A stretch of DNA of 18,080 nt from an uncultured Bacilli bacterium (GTDB taxonomy: Bacteria; Bacillota_I; Bacilli_A; RF39; UBA660), in assembly GCA_944373065.1 (NCBI GenBank), contig CALWAJ010000017.1, forward strand, positions 1-18,080, given 5' to 3'. A program made the translations under genes and the position numbers. The stretch's first letter is position 1, and every line of letters starts with the position of its first letter. The notes below the pieces were generated by a model that searched no databases, had not been told where the DNA came from, and worked only from the letters and a program-made list of their open reading frames with translations. Of this stretch, positions 7,209 through 15,494 are shown piece after piece.

Positions 7209-7237
7209 ATTATAACAGTATTTTAGCATTTTGAAAA
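7209..7237 (-). promoter_or_regulatory. Internal promoter of virD4
   Basis: On the minus strand TTTTCA (7232-7237) is 17 nt from TATAAT (7209-7214), with a TG extension giving TGTTATAAT. It lies in the 64-nt gap before virD4 and would allow the coupling protein to be made separately from the rest of the operon. The same extended -10 sequence precedes the first gene of the operon. Confidence 0.65.
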
Positions 7238-7243
7238 CAAATT

Positions 7244-7714
7244 TTATAGATTTAGTTCAATTTCATAGTTAAAAACGCTATTAATATAAAGAATAATTGT
7301 TTGATTGTAATTATTTGTTATGTAGTAAACATCTTTACCGTTTTCTTTTCTTATTTCATAAGATGATACTGTATTAATATAATAATTATTTATAAGTTCA
7401 TTTCTAAAATTATCAAATATTTCTTTAGTTATTTCATCTTTATTTCTTATTTTACTATAAGCATCACTTTCACTATTTATAATTTCATTTTTAAAATTAA
7501 CATAGTACATAGTAATTAAATTTTCTTCATCTACATCTTTATTTTCATAAGTGTTAGCAGAGTTTTTTGTCTGAATAGAAAATAATTCGTTTATTTCTTC
7601 TTCAGTTGGCTCATTTGTCTTAGCATCTTCTGCAACGCCAAGATTTCTAAAAATTATAAAGATTAAAGAAAGAGAAAATATAAGGAAGATAAATATTTTA
7701 AAGAATTTAGTCAT
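7244..7714 (-). CDS. Small bitopic membrane protein of the secretion operon, unknown family
   Basis: This 156-residue protein has one N-terminal membrane segment (about 4-23, FFKIFIFLIFSLSLIFIIF) preceded by a Lys, so most of it should face outward. The exported part is acidic and then alternates short helices and strands (for example DVYYITNNYNQTIILYINSV). The start overlaps the end of the upstream gene by 8 nt (ATGACTAA), indicating translational coupling. It lies between the cell-wall hydrolase and virD4. Size and topology would suit a VirB8-like assembly factor, but I see no sequence signature, so this is only a suggestion. There is no lipobox and there are no Cys residues. Confidence 0.75.
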   Translation of the reverse strand: MTKFFKIFIFLIFSLSLIFIIFRNLGVAEDAKTNEPTEEEINELFSIQTKNSANTYENKDVDEENLITMYYVNFKNEIINSESDAYSKIRNKDEITKEIFDNFRNELINNYYINTVSSYEIRKENGKDVYYITNNYNQTIILYINSVFNYEIELNL

Positions 7715-8234
7715 TTTCAGTCACTCCTATCTTAGTATTATACTCATTTTCTGTAATTGGCATTATAGCGAATGTCAAATTACTTTCATCTAGTGTTATA
7801 CAAAAATAGTCGTATCTAACAAATTCTACTGTATCTAGAGTCTCATTAGATATTTGCTCTTTGACATAATATTTATAAATATCTTGATAAGCGCTTATTT
7901 GATAAATTTCTTTAGCATTTCCTCTATAATTAGGATCATAAGATGCTATTTTATTAAAGATATTGGCAGTTGTTATATTATTATCTTCTAGATAGTTTTT
8001 GTCTAAAACTTGATAAGTATAATCATTATTTTTACTACTTACATAGGAAATATATTTAGAAACTGAAGAGTCTATAGTTAAATATCTGTTAATATCATTT
8101 AGAGCAGTAACTGTATTATCAATTCTATTTTCTTCAGCTTCTTTTTTAACAATATTTGAATAGATTGTCGTACCACCAAAAACTAATACTAGTATTATGC
8201 ATATAACTATTTCTATTTTCGCTGTTTTTTTCAT
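7707..8234 (-). CDS. Small bitopic membrane protein of the secretion operon, unknown family
   Basis: This 175-residue protein has a single N-terminal membrane segment (about 7-26, IEIVICIILVLVFGGTTIYS), Lys residues on the cytoplasmic side and an exported domain of about 148 residues. The exported part begins with a helix (EAEENRIDNTVTALNDINRYL in part) and ends with alternating strands (YDYFCITLDESNLTFAIMPI), a layout compatible with an NTF2-like fold as in VirB8. That is inference from topology and position, not from a motif. ATG 8234 has AGGAGG upstream. It is 9 nt after the hydrolase gene and overlaps the next gene by 8 nt, so the pair is probably made together. Confidence 0.75.
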   Translation of the reverse strand: MKKTAKIEIVICIILVLVFGGTTIYSNIVKKEAEENRIDNTVTALNDINRYLTIDSSVSKYISYVSSKNNDYTYQVLDKNYLEDNNITTANIFNKIASYDPNYRGNAKEIYQISAYQDIYKYYVKEQISNETLDTVEFVRYDYFCITLDESNLTFAIMPITENEYNTKIGVTEND

Positions 8235-8243
8235 TTATTCCTC

Positions 8244-10640
8244 CTATAAACCAAAGATAGCTTGTCTAAATTCCAGTTTGTGCTGTAAGGTATAAATCGT
8301 ATAATCGTTTTGTTCACAAATTGTCGTAGGTACATTACTTCCTGATGGAACTCTATCACAGTAATCGGCACCATATATTAGATTTAAGTAGTAACATCCT
8401 CCAAGACCAGGACTACCTGGATTATAACGATAGGCTCCAATATAACCATAGATAGATTGCATTCCTGCTAATGTACCAGGAAGTCCATGACCAGCAGGAT
8501 CACAGCCAGCTGCTTCGCTTTCTTCATAACGTTGAGTGATTAATGATGCTGCTGAACCACCTTCTTTATAGGTATCTAGGACTCTAGCATATTCTCTTAT
8601 ACCATCAGCAAGACTTGTTAAGTGAGGCCCTGAGTTACAACCGTTACCATTAGTTATTCCTATTCCCCAGAAGTTATACCAAGAACCACACATTGTCCAA
8701 CCTTGTTCTGTACCAGCAGTAACTACTACAAGTTCTGGATTTACACCACTTTCTAAAGATACATCATAAATTTCTTCAGCATGAGCGGCAAAGTTAGTAC
8801 AAAAGGCTTCTCTGCCACTACTTTCACAATAAGCATTCATCTTCGCTACAAATTCGCTTTTAGAAAGAGTTGTAGTTGTAAGTGAAAAGTCAGTACATTG
8901 TGGACGAGGGTTTTCTTGACTAACATAATCTAGGGGATCTACTTTATTTTGACTACTATTACCACCTACTCTAACTTCAAAGTGTAAGTGTGTTCCAGTT
9001 GAGCGTCCAGAATGTCCCATTTTACCAATTACTTGGCCTTGTTTTACTTTATCTCCTGCTACTACAGTAATACTATTTTGAGCCATATGACCATAAAGAG
9101 TAAAGTTACCATCAGAGTGTTCAATAATAACATAGTTACCATAGCCACCACCATCTGTATTACTTAAGCTACCATTATCAGGGAATTGAATTAAACTTCT
9201 ATCAGTTGGATAGACAACTGTTCCATCTTTAGCAGCAATGATATTTACATTACCAAGAGCATTTCCTGTCGAAATATCTAAGGCTCCATGAGAACCTCGG
9301 TGAACAGAATCATCTCCACCAAATGTTGCTGTTATGACAGTAGATTGAGGTTCTCCACTGGCAAAGGTAACACCATTTTGTTCAGTAGTTTCGACACTAC
9401 CTATAGGCCACCAATAAGAATTAGAAGAACAAACAGAACCACTATTAGAAGATGAGGTATCTTCTTCACCAGTTATTTCTTCATAGGCTTCGATATATTC
9501 ATAAACTTGATTAGCCATTTCTTGGTAGGTTTCACTAGATTGTCCTGGTATGAGACGAGAGAAATAATCAGCAAGATTATTTTTAGTAGCATCATCATCT
9601 AAAAGACGGAAGCCTCCCCCCTCTTCTTCAGAAACACTTTCAAAAAGAAGGTCTGCTACTTCTTTCATACGATTATAAGTCATATCTTCAAAACCAAAAG
9701 TAGGGTCATATGTTTGAAGGATAGAAAAGACGGCTGTAACTATTTGCAAAGAGGCCTCTTCCATAGTTTTACCTTCACCACTATATTCTTCTTGTAATCT
9801 TTTTAGATTATCATAATATTCTTGTTCTTCTTTTGTTGAAGCAGCTCCACCTTCTAAAAAGTCATCTAATCCTAATAGAGACCCAAAGTTACTTGGAATA
9901 GAGACAACTGCTAAAATTACAATTAGTATTAATAAAATACCTATTAAAGGAAGCCCTACTGCTAATAATGTTTTAACTTTGACAGAACCTAATCCCCAGA
10001 AATCTATTTTATTATTTAATGGATTAAGGTTTTCTAAATTAGGAATAGGATTTAATATTCTATTTCTCTTAGAAGTATTAGGTTTATCATTAGATGAAGT
10101 ATTATTAGTATCACTAGAATTGTTACTAGTATCACTACTAGTATTATTATCAGTATTAGTAGTATCATCAGAAGTAACTGAGTCACTATTATCGTTACTG
10201 GTATTATTAATATTATTAGATACTCCCATTCCTAAAGCTTCAGTTGGAGTTCTTTTCGCTCTAATATTATTTAAGGTATTACCAACATCATTAACTGCTT
10301 TTACTCCTCTTGCTATAGGATTTACTTTAGCAGCGGTATTTAAGGCTTTTCTTCCAATATTTTCACGATTTCTATTTACTCTATTAGTACTAATTTCGGC
10401 ATTAGAATTTCTAGGAATATCTAGAGATTCATTATTACCATCATTAGTATTATTATTACTTCCATCATCATTATTACTAAATATTCTTTTTCTACTACGA
10501 TAACCTTTATTATCTTTTAAGGCTCCACCTATATTTTTTATAGAATCAGAAAAAGATGGCTTAGACTCTGAAGAATTATCTACATTAATATCATTATTAA
10601 CTGAAGAAGTATTTTGTTCTTCTTTATTTTCTTCATTCAT
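8244..10640 (-). CDS. Membrane-anchored dual-domain cell-wall hydrolase of the T4SS (M23 + glucosaminidase-like)
   Basis: This 798-residue protein is expected to open the peptidoglycan for the secretion channel (VirB1 role). Residues 1-210 are a cytoplasmic, Asn/Ser/Thr/Asp-rich low-complexity region. One membrane segment follows (about 224-248, LLAVGLPLIGILLILIVILAVV), with the rest outside. The M23 endopeptidase domain (about 430-575) keeps its zinc ligands: H451-x3-D455 and H551-L-H553, with YGHM at 516-519. The C-terminal domain (about 596-765) resembles glucosaminidase/lysozyme-type enzymes: NPELVVVTAGTEQGW (634-648, candidate catalytic E645) and NFWGIGITNG (656-665). All ten Cys lie at or after residue 404, none before. 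ATG 10640 has AAGGATGGTG upstream. It lies 34 nt after virB4. The M23 call is firm; the exact activity of the second domain is less so. Confidence 0.92.
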   Translation of the reverse strand: MNEENKEEQNTSSVNNDINVDNSSESKPSFSDSIKNIGGALKDNKGYRSRKRIFSNNDDGSNNNTNDGNNESLDIPRNSNAEISTNRVNRNRENIGRKALNTAAKVNPIARGVKAVNDVGNTLNNIRAKRTPTEALGMGVSNNINNTSNDNSDSVTSDDTTNTDNNTSSDTSNNSSDTNNTSSNDKPNTSKRNRILNPIPNLENLNPLNNKIDFWGLGSVKVKTLLAVGLPLIGILLILIVILAVVSIPSNFGSLLGLDDFLEGGAASTKEEQEYYDNLKRLQEEYSGEGKTMEEASLQIVTAVFSILQTYDPTFGFEDMTYNRMKEVADLLFESVSEEEGGGFRLLDDDATKNNLADYFSRLIPGQSSETYQEMANQVYEYIEAYEEITGEEDTSSSNSGSVCSSNSYWWPIGSVETTEQNGVTFASGEPQSTVITATFGGDDSVHRGSHGALDISTGNALGNVNIIAAKDGTVVYPTDRSLIQFPDNGSLSNTDGGGYGNYVIIEHSDGNFTLYGHMAQNSITVVAGDKVKQGQVIGKMGHSGRSTGTHLHFEVRVGGNSSQNKVDPLDYVSQENPRPQCTDFSLTTTTLSKSEFVAKMNAYCESSGREAFCTNFAAHAEEIYDVSLESGVNPELVVVTAGTEQGWTMCGSWYNFWGIGITNGNGCNSGPHLTSLADGIREYARVLDTYKEGGSAASLITQRYEESEAAGCDPAGHGLPGTLAGMQSIYGYIGAYRYNPGSPGLGGCYYLNLIYGADYCDRVPSGSNVPTTICEQNDYTIYTLQHKLEFRQAIFGL

Positions 10641-10674
10641 CTTATCACCATCCTTACTACAATTTAATTAGATA

Positions 10675-12465
10675 TTAAAATCCACCACCACTTCCAAATG
10701 ATTCTAACTCATCTTTTGTTACAACGATATTTATACGCATTCTTCTATTACCACAGACAAATAAAGCTTCTCCTTGAGAGTATCTTTTAATACTATCTTT
10801 TTCATTTTCATTCAAATCTATTAGTAATGATAAATCTTCAACAGCTTGTTTTCTAAGTCCCATTACTAAGTAATATGAAGCATTATCAAAGATAGCTTTA
10901 CCTTGAGTTATAATCGCTTCAGATGAGAAATCACTAGGTTGTTGTGTAATAATAATTGTACCTGTATTATATTTTCTAGCACGTCTTTGAACTTGTCCTA
11001 AGAAATCTGCTCCTTGTTCATTATTATTAGAAAGTAAAACATGCGCTTCATCTACCATAAGAATTGTATTAACATCAGAGTCTAAGCATAATCCCCAAGC
11101 GTATTTTAAGATATTAAAGAATAGAGCATTTCTAACATTAGTATCTGAGTTCATAAACTCTTTAATATTAAATACTAAGAAATCACTATCTGCTGTTATA
11201 GTAGTTTTACCATCAAAATAGAATTTTAATTCTTTAGTTAGTGGTCTTATTTTTATTTCTAGTCTTTGTAAGATATCTTTTTCTCTTGTTTGTTCTGTTA
11301 TAGACATAAGTCTTCCTTTAACAGTAGCATATACATCTGAGAAGGTTGGATAATCTTCGCTAGTGAATGTAGTAAAGTTAGTATTAAAGTCTATACCAAA
11401 TCTTTTATAGGTATCTTGTACTACTTCACTAAACATATTTAAGACATCTTCTTCTATTGATGGGTCATAGTATCTCATAAAGGCTTTTAAGGATTGTAAT
11501 GTTCTTGTTAGAACAGTATAACCTAGTCCTTGATTAATTTCTTCTTCATCTGCATCTATAATGATTTCAAGGGGATTAATAAGTCCAAAGTCTCCACCTT
11601 TACCGATATCAATGATATCTCCTCCAAAGGTATTAGCGATTTCTTCAAGTTCGTTTTCAGGGTCAATCGCTACTATTTGACAACCATTTCTAATATGAGA
11701 ACGCAATAGAAGTTTAGCAGCGGTAGATTTACCACTACCTGATGTACCAAGTATAATCATATTAGCATTATTTCTATTATTTTCTTTCCTTATTTGATAT
11801 AAAAATTGATTGAATAGGATTACACCACCTGAGAAGTCAACCCCAAGTAGTACTGATAATCCTGGGTCTTTGATACTATCAAAGATAAATGGATACATAG
11901 CAGCGATTGTTGGAGATGGTATTGGTGTACCAATACGCTCTTCAATATCTTGTGATGGAAAGATTGGTAAGATACTTTTCAAGATTTTTTCTTGATTAAA
12001 TCTTAAAGAAATAGCACGTAACTCCATAGCATCCAAATAGTTTTTAACATTTACTTTCTTTAGTTCCAAATCTTCTTTAGTATCAGCATTTATCATAATA
12101 TGCATTTGAAAATCAAAGATACGAGATTGACTTGAAGCAAGCATTGACACAAAGTACTCAAGACTTTCAGCATCTTGTCTAATTCTCTCTTTAGCTGTTT
12201 GATCTTTTTCTTGACGATATTTTTCTCTTAAATCTGCTACTTGTCTATTAATCATTTTAGACATCGTATTAAATGGTACAGGAATATGTTTAATAACTAT
12301 TTTAATACCACTCATAGATGTAAGAGTAGATAAGTATCCAGGAGAGATATATCTAGGGTATGATATAACAGTAAGAATTGTAGCATATTTATCACTTATA
12401 AAGAAATCACTAGGATAAAAGTGTAATCCTTTAGGAGCTAATTGACTTTTAATACTTATACTCAT
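10675..12465 (-). CDS. virB4: VirB4-family conjugation/T4SS ATPase
   Basis: This 596-residue cytoplasmic ATPase energises assembly and transport of the type IV secretion machine. The N-terminal half begins with a VirB4-like module (DKYATILTVISYPRYISPGYL, 25-45 in part) and a helical region. The motor domain has Walker A GTSGSGKST (240-248), AIDPENE (266-272), Walker B TILMVDEAH (467-475) and a TQQPSDF motif. It ends FGSGGGF. The ATG overlaps the TGA of the preceding gene by 4 nt (ATGA), so translation is coupled to it. It lies in the usual PrgI to VirB4 to cell-wall-hydrolase order of Gram-positive systems. The family is secure. Confidence 0.95.
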   Translation of the reverse strand: MSISIKSQLAPKGLHFYPSDFFISDKYATILTVISYPRYISPGYLSTLTSMSGIKIVIKHIPVPFNTMSKMINRQVADLREKYRQEKDQTAKERIRQDAESLEYFVSMLASSQSRIFDFQMHIMINADTKEDLELKKVNVKNYLDAMELRAISLRFNQEKILKSILPIFPSQDIEERIGTPIPSPTIAAMYPFIFDSIKDPGLSVLLGVDFSGGVILFNQFLYQIRKENNRNNANMIILGTSGSGKSTAAKLLLRSHIRNGCQIVAIDPENELEEIANTFGGDIIDIGKGGDFGLINPLEIIIDADEEEINQGLGYTVLTRTLQSLKAFMRYYDPSIEEDVLNMFSEVVQDTYKRFGIDFNTNFTTFTSEDYPTFSDVYATVKGRLMSITEQTREKDILQRLEIKIRPLTKELKFYFDGKTTITADSDFLVFNIKEFMNSDTNVRNALFFNILKYAWGLCLDSDVNTILMVDEAHVLLSNNNEQGADFLGQVQRRARKYNTGTIIITQQPSDFSSEAIITQGKAIFDNASYYLVMGLRKQAVEDLSLLIDLNENEKDSIKRYSQGEALFVCGNRRMRINIVVTKDELESFGSGGGF

Positions 12466-13010
12466 ACTGGCATCACCGTCCCAAACTCTGTAGATACTCC
12501 TCCATTTAAGAAGTTCTCTAATATTATTCTAAGGTCATCATTACTAACTTGTGAAGCATTAAGTCCACAGCTAGCAAGTCCATTAATTAGAAGTCTAATA
12601 CGTTTTTGTAATGTATCTTCATTAGCATGTTTAAATAGGATAAAATACTCTGTATCAACGATATTATTATTCATAAAGGTATTACCTTTATCTATATCTT
12701 GTAGTATTACTTTTCTAATTGCAGGAGATGTTGTTTCATTATATAGAAGTTGAAGTTGTGACATATATACAGAGATATCTACTGGTCTATCAGCAACTAC
12801 TAACCAGAACTCAAAGTCTATCATATTATAGAAGTTTTTAAGACTGATTAGGACATTATCTTGAGACTGTTGGTCAAGAATAAATATATTACGAGGAGCG
12901 ATTTTAACACCAGTTACTTTTTGTTTATCATTACAAATAATCATACCGTTTTGGATACCTGTAATAGGTAACCAATCTTCACTATATTGACTATTTACTG
13001 TCTTTGACAT
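12462..13010 (-). CDS. TraC-like short protein (VirB4-N-terminal-like), partner of VirB4
   Basis: This 182-residue soluble protein is rich in beta strands and helices. Its opening (EDWLPITGIQNGMIICNDKQ in part) and the segment NFYNMIDFEFWLVVADRPVDISVYM (54-78 in part) resemble the N-terminal TraC-like domain found in Firmicute conjugation ATPases and in a small protein encoded just before them. It has no P-loop, so it is not itself an ATPase. It overlaps the PrgI-like gene by 20 nt upstream and virB4 by 4 nt downstream, indicating tight coupling and probably equal stoichiometry. It probably acts as a membrane-proximal adaptor for VirB4; that role is inferred from position. The family assignment is from memory of the pattern only. 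Confidence 0.75.
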   Translation of the reverse strand: MSKTVNSQYSEDWLPITGIQNGMIICNDKQKVTGVKIAPRNIFILDQQSQDNVLISLKNFYNMIDFEFWLVVADRPVDISVYMSQLQLLYNETTSPAIRKVILQDIDKGNTFMNNNIVDTEYFILFKHANEDTLQKRIRLLINGLASCGLNASQVSNDDLRIILENFLNGGVSTEFGTVMPV

Positions 13011-13308
13011 CGTTTACACACCAACCTTTCCATTCATACTTTTGCCTACTTGTAAAAAATGTATAACAATCTATTATAATTGAAAGAATATTATGATAAT
13101 TAGGAATAGGTATAACAAGAAAGGCACAGAGTGCACCAGGGAATAAGACAATAACGACTTGCCAAGTATAATCCATAGATAAACTCATAAGTAATATTAA
13201 CGATAATACTATGCCTGTACCTAATAAAATTAAATCAAAAGGTTTAAATATACCTAATATTAAACTACCATTTTTAGTATTTGCAGGGATTAAATAACTA
13301 TCATTCAC
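12991..13308 (-). CDS. PrgI-family membrane protein of the T4SS
   Basis: This 105-residue protein has two membrane segments (about 23-42, FDLILLGTGIVLSLILLMSL, and 47-68, TWQVVIVLFPGALCAFLVIPI in parts). A cytoplasmic C-terminus follows with the IPNYHNI stretch and WKGWCV typical of PrgI/TcpE-like proteins encoded directly before VirB4. VirB3-like in position and size. It starts at GTG 13308 with AAGGAG 11 nt upstream; there is no in-frame ATG nearby. It lies 19 nt after the VirB6-like gene and overlaps the next gene by 20 nt. Confidence 0.85.
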   Translation of the reverse strand: MNDSYLIPANTKNGSLILGIFKPFDLILLGTGIVLSLILLMSLSMDYTWQVVIVLFPGALCAFLVIPIPNYHNILSIIIDCYTFFTSRQKYEWKGWCVNDVKDSK

Positions 13309-13327
13309 TATATATCACACTCCTTAT

Positions 13328-15457
13328 TTACTTACCATTTCTAAACCGTTGAGCATTAGCTCGAGCTCGTTGAGCTCGATATCCTTGCCTCTGATTATTA
13401 ATATCAGCACGCTCTCTATTAAGTCTATCACTCTCAGCATTATTTATATTAGCTTGAGTACCAAAAGCAGCTTTAAGTCCGGTAGCTCCACCATATACTG
13501 CTTCTAAATCTTGTCCAGTAGCTGTTCTATAGGCATCACGATCAGCTGTTATACTTGCATCAGAAATAGTACCAGCAACAACCTGATCATAATAGTTTGC
13601 AGTATTTTCATCTAATAATCCGATATCAATACTTTGAGCTTGATCAAGTAAAACATCTTGACCATGGAAATTAAAGAATTGTTGACCAGCAGCATTTGTC
13701 TTAACTCCAACACCTTGCTGAATTGCTGCAGTATAAACAGAATGATAATCACGATAATTACCAGTAATTCCACCATATGTACCAGTAGTTTGTATGCTAT
13801 CAACAGCTTTAGATTTAGCTCTATCCATAATTCTTTTTCTATGTGCATTATTATCTTGATTTTGTTTTAATATTAACTCAGCATCTTTAATCATTTGTTC
13901 ACGTGCTTTCCATCCAGAATCAAGTGCGTCATAAGTAGATTCTCCAGTAAACAATTGTCGAGCACTAGAACCAACAGACCCAAAAAATGTACCACCACTA
14001 CGTCCTGCACTTAAAACAGCAGCATTTCGTTTAGAAATAGCATCAAATGCAGCACGACCAGCATGATTTTTTGCTGACATTGCAGCACTTATTCCCGTGC
14101 CTGCTCCAAGCAAACCACCAGTAATACCAGCAAGAGCATGTTTTCCTCTATTTAATAAACTATTAGGGTTATAGTTTGGATCTTCATGAGCCCTTAGTTC
14201 ATCAGCAAGTCGACTGGCTTGTCTAGATGCATTAAATGCTCCAAAAGCTCCAGCAACACCTAAACCAGTAGCAGCAATTGTACCAAGTCCTCCAAATAAT
14301 TTAAAGTTACCATCACCTTTTATTCCTAACATATCTTTAAAGAATTTAGGAGCTTGTTTCATAAATACTAAGATACCTAAAATAATAAAGATTGTGGCAA
14401 AAGTAGAAGTAAAGAAATTAGGTGATGATGGGAATAAGTCTAATGTAGTTGTTTGAGTAAGTGAAACCATAACATATATGCCAAAGTATATAACCATCAA
14501 TCTAACAAATAAATCAAGATAAGTAGAAGCTAGGGTTTTTACCCAACTACCAAATGCCCCGTTTTTTTCTTGGCCTGGATCTATATAGGCAATGATAGGA
14601 ATTGGGGCTATTAATCTTAATAAAGCAAGCTTTATAGCACGTACAGCAATATCAACTGTGAATCCTAACACAATAAAAAACATAACTATAGATACTACTG
14701 CTCCACCAAGCAATGTATAATCAAAGGCATACATACCTGAACATCTTAAATCTCTTACACTAGTTAATAATGTTTGATAAGGGACAGTAGAATCAAAATA
14801 ATTAATACCATTAACTAAATCTTCACAAGCTAAGTTTTCTTTATACATTTCATCATCAGTAATATCATCTTGGGAAACGCCATCTTTAAGAGCTGGTGTT
14901 ATAAACATTTTAGCAACTGTTGCTGATAATGTATCACCGATATTACCAATACCACTAAGATTTAAACTATTATTATTTGAAGAAATATCATCAACGTTTG
15001 AACCTAAAATAAGTTTTCCTAATACATTATCCTGGACAACACTATTTTGGATTTGATATAAAAATCCAAATAGGATACCGTTTTCTGCTATTTGCTGATT
15101 TAAAGGATTACCATCATCATTAGGGATATTTATTGGAGCAATTAAAGTAAGCATAACGAGAGACAAAACAATTCTCATTAATATCTTGCTAGCTCCTTTT
15201 TGTTTATCTTTCGCCAAATCAGGATTGACTATTATTTGCAACAAAGTTATAGATAGTCTAAAAATCATAAATACTCCAAGAATTAGTTGTACTCTTCCAT
15301 AAAATGTTACTATGAAATCACCTTGCAATATTTTGGCATTGGCAACTGTGAAAAAGACGTCAAAAATTGCTCCTAATAGCATATATCCTAATTCATCAAG
15401 AGCAGTAAATAAATTTCTAAAAATATTTATCCACCAATGTACTTCACCATTTAGCAT
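13328..15457 (-). CDS. VirB6/TrbL-like polytopic channel protein with long cytoplasmic tail
   Basis: This 709-residue integral membrane protein probably forms part of the inner-membrane channel. Hydrophobic segments are visible at about 25-42, 53-73, 91-110, 250-277, 279-292, 314-333, 349-367 and 384-410. The loop between the third and fourth segments (about 111-248) carries exactly two Cys (211 and 239) and would be extracellular in the simplest topology. Beyond residue 410 a 300-residue tail is Ala/Gly/Gln/Arg-rich, with no clear membrane segment, and ends in a strongly basic stretch (RQGYRAQRARANAQRF). The tail uses more CGT/CGA and GCA-type codons than its neighbours and looks less AT-rich. 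ATG 15457 has AGAAGTGAT upstream. It lies 37 nt after the VirB2-like gene. The VirB6/TrbL call rests on size, topology and operon position. Confidence 0.85.
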   Translation of the reverse strand: MLNGEVHWWINIFRNLFTALDELGYMLLGAIFDVFFTVANAKILQGDFIVTFYGRVQLILGVFMIFRLSITLLQIIVNPDLAKDKQKGASKILMRIVLSLVMLTLIAPINIPNDDGNPLNQQIAENGILFGFLYQIQNSVVQDNVLGKLILGSNVDDISSNNNSLNLSGIGNIGDTLSATVAKMFITPALKDGVSQDDITDDEMYKENLACEDLVNGINYFDSTVPYQTLLTSVRDLRCSGMYAFDYTLLGGAVVSIVMFFIVLGFTVDIAVRAIKLALLRLIAPIPIIAYIDPGQEKNGAFGSWVKTLASTYLDLFVRLMVIYFGIYVMVSLTQTTTLDLFPSSPNFFTSTFATIFIILGILVFMKQAPKFFKDMLGIKGDGNFKLFGGLGTIAATGLGVAGAFGAFNASRQASRLADELRAHEDPNYNPNSLLNRGKHALAGITGGLLGAGTGISAAMSAKNHAGRAAFDAISKRNAAVLSAGRSGGTFFGSVGSSARQLFTGESTYDALDSGWKAREQMIKDAELILKQNQDNNAHRKRIMDRAKSKAVDSIQTTGTYGGITGNYRDYHSVYTAAIQQGVGVKTNAAGQQFFNFHGQDVLLDQAQSIDIGLLDENTANYYDQVVAGTISDASITADRDAYRTATGQDLEAVYGGATGLKAAFGTQANINNAESDRLNRERADINNQRQGYRAQRARANAQRFRNGK
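13361..13379. repeat. GC-rich inverted repeat in the 3' end of the VirB6-like gene
   Basis: TCGAGCTC and GAGCTCGA are perfect reverse complements with a 3-nt loop. They stand out in very AT-rich DNA, and fall in codons for the basic C-terminus (YRAQRARA). The stem ends about 50 nt before the start of the PrgI-like gene. There is no U-run. It may simply reflect repeated CGA-GCT codons, or it may slow or protect the mRNA. Confidence 0.5.
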
Positions 15458-15494
15458 AAAATCACTTCTTTCATGATATATTAAATTTAATTTA

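Noticed and set aside
9979..10503. Plus-strand 174-codon ORF, Leu/Val/Ser-rich
   Set aside because: It is the antisense shadow of the Asn/Ser/Asp low-complexity arm of the wall hydrolase and has no supported start or neighbour.
12442..12753. Plus-strand 103-codon ORF across the TraC-like/virB4 junction
   Set aside because: It is antisense to two overlapping, well-supported genes and shows no family features.
13612..13870. Small ORFs on both strands inside the VirB6-like gene
   Set aside because: They are alternative-frame readings of the real gene with no ribosome binding site support.
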